From NCBI RefSeq assembly GCF_008370685.1, contig NZ_VTZU01000066.1, forward strand, positions 1 to 37,768: a stretch of DNA of 37,768 nucleotides, in the 5' to 3' direction. This document shows positions 17,588-25,184 of the stretch, in pieces. The stretch comes from Aquimarina sp. RZ0 (GTDB taxonomy: Bacteria > Bacteroidota > Bacteroidia > Flavobacteriales > Flavobacteriaceae). Under the pieces are notes generated by a model. That model was given only the letters and a program-made list of their open reading frames with translations, was not told the DNA's origin and did no database searches. The position numbers were made by a program, and so were the translations under genes. The first letter of the stretch is position 1. Each line of letters opens with the position of its first letter.

Positions 17588-18148
17588 TTACTCTGCCAAT
17601 AACTGGTCAATCGTCTCTCTTACTTTATCTGTATTCCAATCGGCAGCTCCTACTTTATTAACAATAATAGCTCCCTTTTTATCAATCAAGTACGTTGCGG
17701 GTATTGTTTTACTAACAAAAGGCGCCGGATGATCTGACAAGGATCTGTAAATAGGATAATCATAATCCTTATCGTCCATAAATTTGTTTAATTCCGGATC
17801 ATCGTCTTGCGTAAGAAAAACAAAAACCACTTTTTCTTTATAATCATTGTATAATTCTTGTAGAGAAGGCATTTCTGCAATACATGGAGGACACCAGGTA
17901 GCCCAATAATTAAGTAGTACAACTTTGTCTTTGGCTGTATTAAAGTTTATAGATTCTGTATTCACACCATGTAGTTTCCAGTCATAAGTCGTTACCTGTT
18001 TTCGTTCATCTTCATTAACTATACTGGGGCTAAAAGAAAATATTCTGGTAAGAAAAATCTGCATCATCCCTCTGGTACTTGGGATAAAAAACAACAGTAA
18101 TACAATCGCAAAAATAACATTAGATGTATTCTTCTTGTTAAGCTTCAT
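17588..18148 (-). CDS. TlpA-like membrane-anchored thioredoxin
   Basis: A 186-residue thioredoxin-fold protein anchored to the inner membrane by one N-terminal segment (residues 9-23) with the active domain in the periplasm. The redox motif is W85-C86-P-P-C89, within VVLLNYWATWCPPCIAEMPS. The cis-proline loop follows as KTIPATYLIDKKG. TlpA/ResA relatives reduce disulfides, for example in cytochrome c maturation. No cytochrome gene is next to it, so the target is unknown. It is convergent with crtZ, with the stop codons 1 bp apart. Confidence 0.9.
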   Translation of the reverse strand: MKLNKKNTSNVIFAIVLLLFFIPSTRGMMQIFLTRIFSFSPSIVNEDERKQVTTYDWKLHGVNTESINFNTAKDKVVLLNYWATWCPPCIAEMPSLQELYNDYKEKVVFVFLTQDDDPELNKFMDDKDYDYPIYRSLSDHPAPFVSKTIPATYLIDKKGAIIVNKVGAADWNTDKVRETIDQLLAE

Positions 18149-18242
18149 AAAAATAACGTGTTAATATGTTATATTATTTCTGATTTAAAATTACTCATTA
18201 AAATTAGTTCTTTTTTAATCAGAGTTTTTGATTATGCTCAAG

Positions 18243-18289
18243 CGCGTCAGTTTGAGTGAAATTCTAATAAGAATTTTGTATCGAGAACA
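18243..18289. repeat. Repeat-like element with internal hairpin
   Basis: The segment runs from GCGCGTCAGTTTGAGTG to TGTATCGAGAAC, with an inner stem AAATTCT-AATA-AGAATTT. From memory, sequences of this shape (CGTCAGTTTGAGTG...TATCGAGAAC) recur between genes in many Flavobacteriaceae. Only one copy is in this window, so the repeat status rests on recall. Confidence 0.4.
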
Positions 18290-18610
18290 AGCATTTTGGA
18301 TTTAAAAACCTATTCTCTCTATACTATCCTTTAGTCTAAGTACTACTATTGACACATTCTGTAAGTCATTTCTTTATATGCAATTTCAACTCCTAATTCC
18401 TTGAACATTTCTGATTATGCTTTTCTGCTCATCTCAGTTTAAACACTGGATACAATTTTTACTGGATGTCTCGTATTGACTGTTTTCAATCTTCTACATT
18501 AAGAATTGAACTCAAGTTATTTATTAGTTTGAGTATTTTAACACCAAAATGGTATTATAGTTCTATTAGTCAATAAAAAACTACCTTCTTACAAAAGTAT
18601 ATAAATTAAT

Positions 18611-18635
18611 AAAGCGCAATCTACGATTGCGCTTT
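18611..18635 (-). terminator. Hairpin terminator after the duplicated-domain lipoprotein gene
   Basis: AAAGCGCAATC and GATTGCGCTTT form a perfect 11-bp stem with a 3-base loop, 26 bp beyond the lipoprotein stop codon. The downstream T content on the minus strand is moderate. Confidence 0.65.
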
Positions 18636-18660
18636 AAACTAACAAAAAAACAACAGTGAA

Positions 18661-19575
18661 CTATCGTGATACACTTCCTGTTGGAAAATCATCCATTTTT
18701 AGTTCAAAATTATATGATGTAGGCGCTGTATCCATACCCGCCATACCTATTAGTGGCTTAAGCAAAAACGGTGCTGGTGAGTTATCCGGAAATGGTTCTA
18801 CCGAAATAACTACAGTTCTGCCTCTTATATCTAAAGGAAACATAACTCCCATAGGTTCATTTCTAAAGAAATCTTCACCTGGAAGTGGAGGTCCGGCAAA
18901 AACCGTTTCGCTAAATCCATTTGGATCTTCTGCATTATCATCTCTTATTCCAAATTCAGTAAATGTTCCTGTGGATATTGGACCGTTATCTCCTATTACC
19001 CATCCTTCATACTTCCAACCTGTCAAAGCAGGTAATATTAAACTAGGAGTAGGTGGCGCTCCGGGAATACCAAACCAAACTCCATATTGATCATTCATAT
19101 TATTTGCAGCTCCGCCAGGAACATCCTCGTCTGTAGGAGTTCTTAAGAAAAAAGTTCCTTCAGCCGTTGTAAAATCACCTACTGGATCAAGACCAACTAT
19201 TGCCATACTCGCAGCATCACCAGTACCGAACTCTCCGCGTAAAAGTTTAGTTGCTGCAGGAGTAGGATCCGGATCTGGATTTGGTTCAATCGATAATACA
19301 AAAGCTGTTGCAGCTTCTAGCATTTCGGTATTTACACTAAATGTAGTGCTGGATAATACTCCCGAATCATCTACTGAAAATGTTCCCGTAGACACTGGGT
19401 TTCCATTAACAATCACCCATCCTTCGTACAAGTAATTATCCCCTAGATTTTCTAATCCATTAAGATCTAAAGATAAATCTGACTCGGTAACTACGTTTCC
19501 AGAATCATCGTCATCTGAGCAGGAAGTGGCAATTAATCCTATTGCCAAAGTTCCCATAATAATTTTTTTAAACAT
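18661..19575 (-). CDS. Surface lipoprotein with two anti-sigma-like (RskA-type) repeats
   Basis: A 304-residue predicted lipoprotein. The signal peptide ends in LIATSC with lipidated Cys19. The following SDDDD is an acidic stretch of the kind that acts as a surface-export signal in Bacteroidota lipoproteins. The mature part is a tandem duplication: YEGWVIVNGNPVSTGTFSV near residue 53 and YEGWVIGDNGPISTGTF near residue 190 start equivalent beta domains, each ending in a VxSIEPxPD-type strand (ending in LSIEPNPDPDP and ISVEPFPDNSP). This pattern resembles the C-terminal domain of anti-sigma-K factors (RskA), but there is no transmembrane or sigma-binding part. Function unknown. The Crp/Fnr gene lies just upstream, with a perfect palindrome between them. 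Confidence 0.8.
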   Translation of the reverse strand: MFKKIIMGTLAIGLIATSCSDDDDSGNVVTESDLSLDLNGLENLGDNYLYEGWVIVNGNPVSTGTFSVDDSGVLSSTTFSVNTEMLEAATAFVLSIEPNPDPDPTPAATKLLRGEFGTGDAASMAIVGLDPVGDFTTAEGTFFLRTPTDEDVPGGAANNMNDQYGVWFGIPGAPPTPSLILPALTGWKYEGWVIGDNGPISTGTFTEFGIRDDNAEDPNGFSETVFAGPPLPGEDFFRNEPMGVMFPLDIRGRTVVISVEPFPDNSPAPFLLKPLIGMAGMDTAPTSYNFELKMDDFPTGSVSR

Positions 19576-19603
19576 TGCTTTTGTTTTATTAATTTTGATC
19601 GGA

Positions 19604-19611
19604 CAAAATTA
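19604..19611 (-). promoter_or_regulatory. -7 box (TAATTTTG) of the lipoprotein gene
   Basis: Exact TAnnTTTG match on the minus strand, 28 bp before the start codon at 19575. There is no TTTG at the -33 position, which suits an activator-dependent promoter. Confidence 0.45.
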
Positions 19612-19632
19612 TTTATATAAAACTTTTTAAAT

Positions 19633-19648
19633 TGTTAGCTAGCTAACA
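19633..19648. promoter_or_regulatory. Candidate Crp/Fnr-type operator (TGTTA-N6-TAACA)
   Basis: TGTTAGCTAGCTAACA is a perfect 16-bp palindrome with the half-site length and 6-bp spacing of Crp/Fnr operators (TGTGA-N6-TCACA). It abuts the stop codon of the Crp/Fnr gene. Its centre is about 42 bp before the transcription start predicted from the box at 19604-19611, the usual place for a class II activator. Confidence 0.45.
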
Positions 19649-20317
19649 TTAAGCAACACTTTTGAGCCTGATTTCTTTTCTATTAAAATCAATCTGATTA
19701 GACTCTTTCAGTTCATTCAGGATAATATTAAGCGTGGGACGAGATGTACCTATTAAATTTGCAATATCTCTCTGCGTATATGGATGTTGAATCACAGTAT
19801 CTCCAGTATTGGGACAGCAATACCCAAAATCCTCTTTAAGTTCGTCCAAAAACTCTATAAGCCTCGTTTTAGTATCTTTAAAAAGCAGGAGCTGCAACCT
19901 TCTTTCTAAACGTTTGACACGCATCCCAATAAATTTATAGACTTTTAAGCTAAAAGTTTGATTATCTCTCATCAGATCATACATAGTATCAACTCCGATG
20001 GAACAAATTGAAGTAGTATTATCAACAGATTGAGCAAATTCTGTCCTTTTATCTTCTCCCAGAATAGCCTTTTCTCCAAAAAGCTCTCCCCGGGTAAGAA
20101 TTGATTTTACTATTTCATTACCTTCTTCTGAATAATACCCTATTTTAACTTTACCTTTTTCTATAAGGTATATTTTATTAGCTGAATCTTGTTCTAAGTA
20201 AATATAGTCGCTCTTCTTGTAGGCATCGAAGTCGTGATCTTTTTTAAATTTTTTAAATTTGTGAGGACATAAAACCTTGAAGAGATTGGCATCCTCAAAA
20301 AACCAAATTGTACTCAT
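19649..20317 (-). CDS. Crp/Fnr-family transcriptional regulator
   Basis: A 222-residue two-domain regulator. Residues ~20-125 form a cyclic-nucleotide-binding-type beta barrel (KIYLIEKGKVKIGYYSEEGN, GELFGEKAILG). A dimerisation helix follows (FIGMRVKRLERRLQLLLFKD). The C-terminal winged helix-turn-helix has YTQRDIANLIGTSRPTLNII as its HTH. The barrel lacks an obvious cAMP-contact set, and no cysteine cluster for an Fe-S centre is seen at the N-terminus (single Cys17; CC at about 157-158), so the ligand is unknown. The duplicated-domain lipoprotein gene follows 73 bp downstream behind a palindromic site and is the most likely target. Confidence 0.92.
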   Translation of the reverse strand: MSTIWFFEDANLFKVLCPHKFKKFKKDHDFDAYKKSDYIYLEQDSANKIYLIEKGKVKIGYYSEEGNEIVKSILTRGELFGEKAILGEDKRTEFAQSVDNTTSICSIGVDTMYDLMRDNQTFSLKVYKFIGMRVKRLERRLQLLLFKDTKTRLIEFLDELKEDFGYCCPNTGDTVIQHPYTQRDIANLIGTSRPTLNIILNELKESNQIDFNRKEIRLKSVA

Positions 20318-20373
20318 GATGATCGTGTTTTTTTATGTTATTTCAAATATTAAATAATTCATAACTAATGAAA

Positions 20374-20391
20374 TGTCGTTATTAAACGACA
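20374..20391. promoter_or_regulatory. Palindrome upstream of the Crp/Fnr gene
   Basis: TGTCGTT-ATTA-AACGACA has perfect 7-bp arms and lies about 57 bp before the Crp/Fnr start codon. It is a possible operator. Its spacing differs from that of the site at 19633-19648, so a different regulator may bind. Confidence 0.35.
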
Positions 20392-20496
20392 AAACTTACA
20401 AAAAGGTGCTGTGAATCTAATTCACTTTATGAAACCTAACATCTGTACTATAATAACAGCTTACTTAAAAATCTCCCTAGTTTTTAAATCATAAAA

Positions 20497-20524
20497 AATT
20501 CCTAAAAATTTACTTTTAGGAATT
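20497..20524 (-). terminator. Intrinsic terminator of nadV
   Basis: AATTCCTAAAA and TTTTAGGAATT form a perfect 11-bp stem with a 6-base loop. On the minus strand a run of T residues continues from the distal arm. It lies 36 bp after the nadV stop codon. Confidence 0.7.
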
Positions 20525-20559
20525 CTATTCAAAAAAAAAAGCTTATTCTGGACTCATTA

Positions 20560-22002
20560 TCATAAAAGTCGTTCTCTAATGGCGGATAAACAATCATCTA
20601 CAGTAAGTACACCGTCTTTAAAAACTGTCTGCAATAAACCTAATTTCTCTTCCTCAGGAGTTACCTGATCTCTAAATCTAATTTCTCCATTTTCTTCAAA
20701 TAACTGAACCAAACCTTTTGCTGACTTTTTGGTTCCGTCATCTGTGATCGGATCTTTAAAGATTTCTCTTCCTTTTCCCTGTACTTCTACATAGGTAGCC
20801 TTCATTGCAAAACCAAAGGTATCTCTGGTATTATATTGATATGTAAAACTCCCAATCCCCAATACTACATTAGTGGATGCAAACCCTTTTTCCTTGAGTC
20901 CTTCACAGATCTGAGTAGCTCTGTCTATGGTGATACTATCTCCATAGATTGCTCCAATTTTTGGGTTTAGGACTTTATAGCCCTGATCATTTGTTGTCCC
21001 CCCAAATTCATCCCATAGCAATTCTATAACTCCTTTTGTCACGACTGGGTTTTTATGTGTACATCCGCATATAATATCTACAGGATCTCCAGAATCTGGT
21101 CTGATTACTAATTTACCATCTCTCGCGAGGATTTCATTCTTAAGTTTTGGTAAATATTCAGTAAGAACTTTCCATAAATCCCAGGTATCAGAAACAACAG
21201 ATAAAATTCCTTCTGGATATGTTTGTAACAATCTTCTAAAAGTTCCAATCTCATCATCTTTGCTACCTGCACACATTACACTATGCTCTGTGGCATTAAC
21301 ACTACCAATTACTAATTCTCTGATCACATCAGCATTATAATAGCTTTCTAATGCTTTTGCAACAGGTAATGTATCACTTCCCGAAAACGAGAGCGCGTGT
21401 CCCATTCCACTCAATACAGCTGACTCTGTACCAGACATTCCTCTCATAGAAAAATCATGTCCCTGCCAGCTAACAAATTCTACATGCTGTTTATCCGTTT
21501 CTAATGCATAACTACTTAAAATCTTGTGATATTGTTTGGCGATAGTGGCAGATGTACATGGTTGCCAAATAACACTAGACAGAAGAGTTTCTAAATAATT
21601 TGTAAGCCAAAAGAACTCCGGTTTTGTATTAACCAATATAAACATAGGAACTCTTACAGGGACTTCTGTTCCTTCTGGTAAGGCTTTTATTTGTATAGGT
21701 AAATATCCTAAATCATGCAATGCCTCTATATGAGATATGTCATAATCAATCCCGAGATAATGATCAACATACTTCTTGTATTCTATAATAACTTGTTCTT
21801 TTGGTTGACCAAAAAAATCTTCATTAAAACGTTTTATAATGTATTCTTTGATAAAGTACTGTAGTCCAAAAAATATTACTTTATCAATACCATCGATCCT
21901 ACTTTTTCTAGGAGTCCAATTGGAATACACCAAAGTGGTACCTTCCGGATATTGTTCTCTGTGACCTAGTTTGTAACCATCTGTTAATAAAAGTGGATTC
22001 AT
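20560..22002 (-). CDS. nadV: Nicotinamide phosphoribosyltransferase (NAMPT/NadV)
   Basis: A 480-residue cytoplasmic enzyme making nicotinamide mononucleotide from nicotinamide and PRPP. Residues of human NAMPT can be matched: Tyr10 (human Tyr18) in LLTDGYKLGHREQYPEGT, Asp210 (Asp219, which selects amide over acid) in SGSDT, catalytic His240 (His247) in ATEHSVM, and Arg301 (Arg311) in VIRPDSGDP. Length and motifs fit the NadV family. It has its own promoter with an NrtR-type operator (22014-22038) and its own terminator. PRPP for the reaction can come from the synthetase encoded at 25185-26006 under the same operator. An NMN adenylyltransferase is not in the window. Confidence 0.95.
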   Translation of the reverse strand: MNPLLLTDGYKLGHREQYPEGTTLVYSNWTPRKSRIDGIDKVIFFGLQYFIKEYIIKRFNEDFFGQPKEQVIIEYKKYVDHYLGIDYDISHIEALHDLGYLPIQIKALPEGTEVPVRVPMFILVNTKPEFFWLTNYLETLLSSVIWQPCTSATIAKQYHKILSSYALETDKQHVEFVSWQGHDFSMRGMSGTESAVLSGMGHALSFSGSDTLPVAKALESYYNADVIRELVIGSVNATEHSVMCAGSKDDEIGTFRRLLQTYPEGILSVVSDTWDLWKVLTEYLPKLKNEILARDGKLVIRPDSGDPVDIICGCTHKNPVVTKGVIELLWDEFGGTTNDQGYKVLNPKIGAIYGDSITIDRATQICEGLKEKGFASTNVVLGIGSFTYQYNTRDTFGFAMKATYVEVQGKGREIFKDPITDDGTKKSAKGLVQLFEENGEIRFRDQVTPEEEKLGLLQTVFKDGVLTVDDCLSAIRERLL

Positions 22003-22013
22003 AAATTTATAAT

Positions 22014-22038
22014 TTTGCGTTAATTATACGCAAATATA
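22014..22038 (-). promoter_or_regulatory. nadV promoter -7 box fused to an NrtR-type operator
   Basis: A near-ideal palindrome TTTGCGT-TAATTAT-ACGCAAA occupies 22014-22034. On the minus strand its first half joins the -7 box as TATATTTGCGTA (box 22031-22038). Repressor binding would cover the promoter. The same arrangement precedes prs and the NrtR-type gene. The ATG at 22002 is 12 bp inside the site. Confidence 0.7.
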
Positions 22039-22104
22039 AATTATTTTTTTCAATCCTCCAATTTTTTTGCTAATATCAAGGTATCAAATTTTCTAAAAAC
22101 AATC

Positions 22105-22842
22105 CTAATTTCTACCTTTTTCTTCTGGATAAAGACTTGGTAAAGAATCACTTTTCCAAAATTCTTTTGTATCTATGTCCAGTATAGTTAACTTTCCTTT
22201 GAACCCAGCTCCTGTATCTACATCCCATAGATTATAAGCTTTTATAGGAATACCTATTTTGTAATTAGTCGTTGGCGTATGTCCGATATATATTTCTCGG
22301 TAATGATTTAATCTTTGCGGTGTGGTAAGGATATCACTTAATGTTTTTGCAGCTACTTTATCTACTAATAGGGCTGCTTCCCATAATGTTCGATCCCAAT
22401 AATAATTTGATTCATATTCTTCTTTACCAACTCCGTGCATAGAGGTAAATCCGGCGTGTACAAAAAGTCTTTTCTTATGATCTACATAATAATTTTGCAT
22501 CGTTTCCAAAAAGATTTTTTATGAGAGGAATTAGTCAAATACCCCCGATTGTATGTAACTTTGTATTGTTTCTTTTCCACCATGAGCCAGCCAAATCGGG
22601 TTTGTTACACCATTAGCCAACCATAATCCGCACCATAGATCGCGGTTCCCTCTAATAAACACACATTCATTGGATGCTGACAATTCTATTAGTTTTTGAA
22701 TCGTCTGTGCAGATTCACTCCAGCCATCTGTATAATCTTCTAAAAAGATCAAAGTTTCCTCTGATGCAACTTTTGCTCTTTCTAAAACCTGTATTAGTGC
22801 TTTGTATCCACCATGTATATCTCCTAGTACTAGTGTTCTCAT
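22105..22842 (-). pseudogene. Decayed calcineurin-like metallophosphatase
   Basis: One frame runs from ATG 22842 to the stop at 22105, broken by two TAA codons at 22531-22533 and 22519-22521. The upstream piece has the start of a metallophosphatase (LVLGDIHGGYKALIQVLERA). The downstream piece continues without shift (LFVHAGFTSMHGV, IYIGHTPTTNY). Metal motifs have also changed: GDYVDG is EDYTDG and GNHD is GNRD, which should cripple metal binding. Each stop is one base from a Glu or Gln codon. It lies between nadV and the frameshifted ADP-ribosylglycohydrolase, in the NAD block. Two separate small proteins are the alternative reading, but inactivity is more likely. Confidence 0.8.
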
Positions 22843-22847
22843 TTTGG

Positions 22848-23788
22848 TTATATTTTATGAGCCAATAATTCTACAATTCCTGAAAACCATTCATATTCAG
22901 GTAGTTTTTGGAGTTTTTCCAAGAATAAAACCGGAACTTTTGTTATTCCTAAATGGGCGCCACAAATCTGCCCTGTTATGGAGCAATTAGTATCAGTATC
23001 TCGTCCACTCTCTATTATTTCATCAAAAATATGACCAATCGGGATTGTCTTAATCTTACTAGCTGAAAAAATACAAAAAGGTACAGAATTCACTACATAG
23101 CCATCATTCCCATACATGACAGCCACTTGTTGAATAGAAATTTGACTATCCGCAACGCTTAATTCCATCACTCTATCTCTAACTCTAGAATCTGGTAATT
23201 CATTTGCGACCAATTGAAGAAGGTCGTGGCTATCTTTCCATATTTTAGATTTTATGATTCGAATGGAAACAAGTACTGCCAGAGCTCCAATATAAGCTTC
23301 AACATTTTTATGCGTTATCGAGCATATTTCTTCTATTCGCTCTCTGGGAATATTTTCAAAAAATGCTATAGGTGCGATTCTCATAGCAGCACCATTACCA
23401 GCAGCATACTCTCCTCTTCTTCCTGATTGACTCCAGTCTACTCCCAGTTGAAGTTCTCTAAATGCTTTTAAGGTTGAAGCACCTATTCCTCTAATAGTAC
23501 CTTTAGCAAAATAAGAAACAAAATAATCTGATAAAACTTTTGGATCCAGATCAGGGTCTTTCAATAATGCTTCACAAGTCGCTATAATTAACTGATTATC
23601 ATCAATGATATTCCATTCGGGGATTTTCTTTTCGGGTTTACCAAAAGGATAAAAAGTTTTGGTTTCTGAAGTTTTTTTGAAATATTCTCAAACCCACTCC
23701 CTATAGCATCACCAATAATGCCTAAAAACAGTGAACCAAGAAATCTTTCTTTTTTTGTAATCATTTTAATTTGATTTATAGAACTCAT
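22848..23788 (-). pseudogene. Frameshifted ADP-ribosylglycohydrolase
   Basis: DraG/ARH-type fold. The front piece (23788 to a stop at 23588) has the metal-site start GSLFLGIIGDAIGSGFE. The back piece (from about 23690 in the next frame to 22848) carries EWNIIDDNQ, AAGNGAAMRIAP and SGRDTDTNCSITG, the DTDT metal motif. The two join if the A7 tract at 23682-23688 is read as A8. The restored frame passes without stops through both motifs, so only one base separates this from an intact gene of about 315 residues. Sequencing error, recent mutation or phase variation are all possible. It is a paralogue of the gene at 24212-25159 but diverged. The family removes ADP-ribose from proteins or small molecules. 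Confidence 0.8.
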
Positions 23789-23841
23789 CTTGAGATAATG
23801 TTTTGACCTACAAAATTTATATTTTGCAGGCTAATTTTGTT

Positions 23842-23883
23842 GGTTTTTTTAACTCTAGCTATGGCTATGCTGAAAAAAATGCC
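23842..23883. repeat. Imperfect palindrome with TAGC-TATG-GCTA tip (P4)
   Basis: TAGC-TATG-GCTA at 23856-23867 is flanked by a T-run on the left and an A-run on the right (GGTTTTTTTAACTC and TGCTGAAAAAAATGCC), giving arms of about 18 bp with mismatches. It shares its tip with the other palindromes of the window. Confidence 0.45.
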
Positions 23884-23923
23884 TCATTATAGTACGAAAG
23901 ACAAACTTTTCGGTTGAAAACCA

Positions 23924-24073
23924 TTAACACAAGATGAATTCATACATAATATCTGTTCTTAAAACATATTTTACTCCCGATATAATTTGTTTTCCTTCGT
24001 GTCTTAATGGATGATGAAATAACAAAGCATCTCCAGGTTTATTAGGCGTGCGACCCCAAAAGCATAGATGTTT
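23924..24073 (-). pseudogene. Fragment of a 2OG-Fe(II) (prolyl-4-hydroxylase-like) oxygenase
   Basis: Forty-nine codons are open between two stops, without a start codon. They encode the C-terminal half of the double-stranded beta-helix core: GRTPNKPGDALLFHHPLRHE, then KQIISGVKYVLRTDIMYE. The distal iron-ligand His in LRHEG, the 2OG-binding Lys or Arg region and the final YVLRTDIMY strand are all typical of the family. The front, with the HxD motif, is missing. Weak traces in another frame just upstream (EEFNKGKSLKTS) suggest a frameshift plus truncation. Confidence 0.7.
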
Positions 24074-24211
24074 TTAGACTCTTTCCTTTATTGAATTCTT
24101 CTTGCAAGTGTTTGTATTGTGTATTTCATCATTTCTTTTATTCATCAATTATCGTTCTCGATACATTTTGTATTCATTCTATTATTACAAAGCTCTCGAA
24201 CAGATATAGGA

Positions 24212-25159
24212 TTAAAGTAAACTTTTATTAAATCGTTCTATTAAACCTTCTATATCATCAAACCGAGCCAGCTGAAACTTCCATGTCTCAGGAATACTTT
24301 CATATCCATAATACAATCCTGATAATCCTCCTGTTATAGCAGCTGTAGTATCAGTATCTTCTCCAAGATTAATTGCTTTCAACACAGATTCTTCATAAGA
24401 TGTTGATGTAAGTAAACACCAAAAAGCAGCTTCTAATGATTTTAACACGTATCCGGAACCCTGGATATCAAACCGGTTTTGTTTAGAAATATCTTCTTCC
24501 AAAATTCTAGAGAACAATGTTATTTCTTTAGGATTAAAATCATTTTGAATTGCAAAATCTAATATTGGTCTTTTAATAACCTCAAAGGCTTCAAACTTAT
24601 CTCTATTTTGCAGTAACAATAATGCGTATTCTACATATATAAAACATGAAAAAACAGATCTCAGATGACCATGGGTTATTGAAGACACTTTTTTTATGAT
24701 ATCATACCTTATATTAATATCACTTTCGTCTTTTAGGTAATATACAAGTGGTAAAATGCGCATCAGAGAACCATTACCATTAGAATATTCATCTAGTCCC
24801 CCACATAAATCAGGTGTCATTCCTCTCTTAAATTGATATAGCGCATCCTTTGTAGTAATACCAATATCAAAAACAAGCCCTCTCGGAGTCCATAAATTTT
24901 CATAAAACCAAGCGCAAAACTTTGATGCTATATCAAAAAGGTCATAACCTTTGCATAAACTTTCCATTAAACAGAAAGTCAGTGAACTATCATCAGACCA
25001 AGTCCCTTCTGGTTGATTATGAGTTCCATAACCAATCATATCCTTTGCAGGTTTTTTATCCATCTGATCTCTATCCAGAAACTCATATGGAACGCCTAAT
25101 GCATCTCCAACTGCTACACCAAGAATTCCTCCTCTAATATTTTCTAACAACGTTTTCAT
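24212..25159 (-). CDS. ADP-ribosylglycohydrolase (DraG/ARH family)
   Basis: An intact 315-residue hydrolase of the binuclear-Mg ADP-ribosyl-acceptor hydrolase family. Metal-site residues can be placed: Asp19 in GVAVGDALGVPYE, Asp56-Asp57 in GTWSDDSS, and Asp268/Asp270 in GEDTDTTAAITGG. The family glycine loop NGNGSLMRILPL is present. These enzymes split ADP-ribose from arginine or other acceptors, or from small molecules. Here the gene lies 25 bp downstream of the PRPP synthetase gene on the same strand, so it is probably in one transcript with it and shares NrtR-type control. The natural role may be recovery of ADP-ribose for NAD metabolism; no dinitrogenase reductase genes are present. Confidence 0.93.
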   Translation of the reverse strand: MKTLLENIRGGILGVAVGDALGVPYEFLDRDQMDKKPAKDMIGYGTHNQPEGTWSDDSSLTFCLMESLCKGYDLFDIASKFCAWFYENLWTPRGLVFDIGITTKDALYQFKRGMTPDLCGGLDEYSNGNGSLMRILPLVYYLKDESDINIRYDIIKKVSSITHGHLRSVFSCFIYVEYALLLLQNRDKFEAFEVIKRPILDFAIQNDFNPKEITLFSRILEEDISKQNRFDIQGSGYVLKSLEAAFWCLLTSTSYEESVLKAINLGEDTDTTAAITGGLSGLYYGYESIPETWKFQLARFDDIEGLIERFNKSLL

Positions 25160-25184
25160 TTTAATTTCTTCTTTACTTTACTAA

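Larger units (their letters stand above)
18149..18660. other. Intergenic region with a flavobacterial-type repeat
   Basis: A 512-bp gap without a convincing gene. It contains a repeat-like segment at 18243-18289 and the hairpin at 18611-18635. A minus-strand 29-codon frame near 18346-18432 is interrupted by a stop and was not accepted. Confidence 0.5.
23789..24211. other. Gap between the two ADP-ribosylglycohydrolase genes
   Basis: A 423-bp stretch that interrupts the minus-strand NAD block. It contains a TAGC-tipped palindrome (23842-23883) and a fragment of a 2-oxoglutarate-dependent oxygenase gene (23924-24073). The rest shows nothing I can interpret. Confidence 0.5.

Noticed and set aside
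18346..18432. Minus-strand small frame MSRKA-stop-SEMFKELGVEIAYKEMTYRM
   Set aside because: It looks protein-like after the stop, but it is short, interrupted at codon 6 and has no recognised family, so it is too weak to call even as a pseudogene.
22105..22509. The 134-codon second half of the phosphatase as a separate functional gene
   Set aside because: It starts in the middle of the domain fold, in the same frame as the upstream half and separated from it by two stops. The upstream half also has damaged metal motifs.
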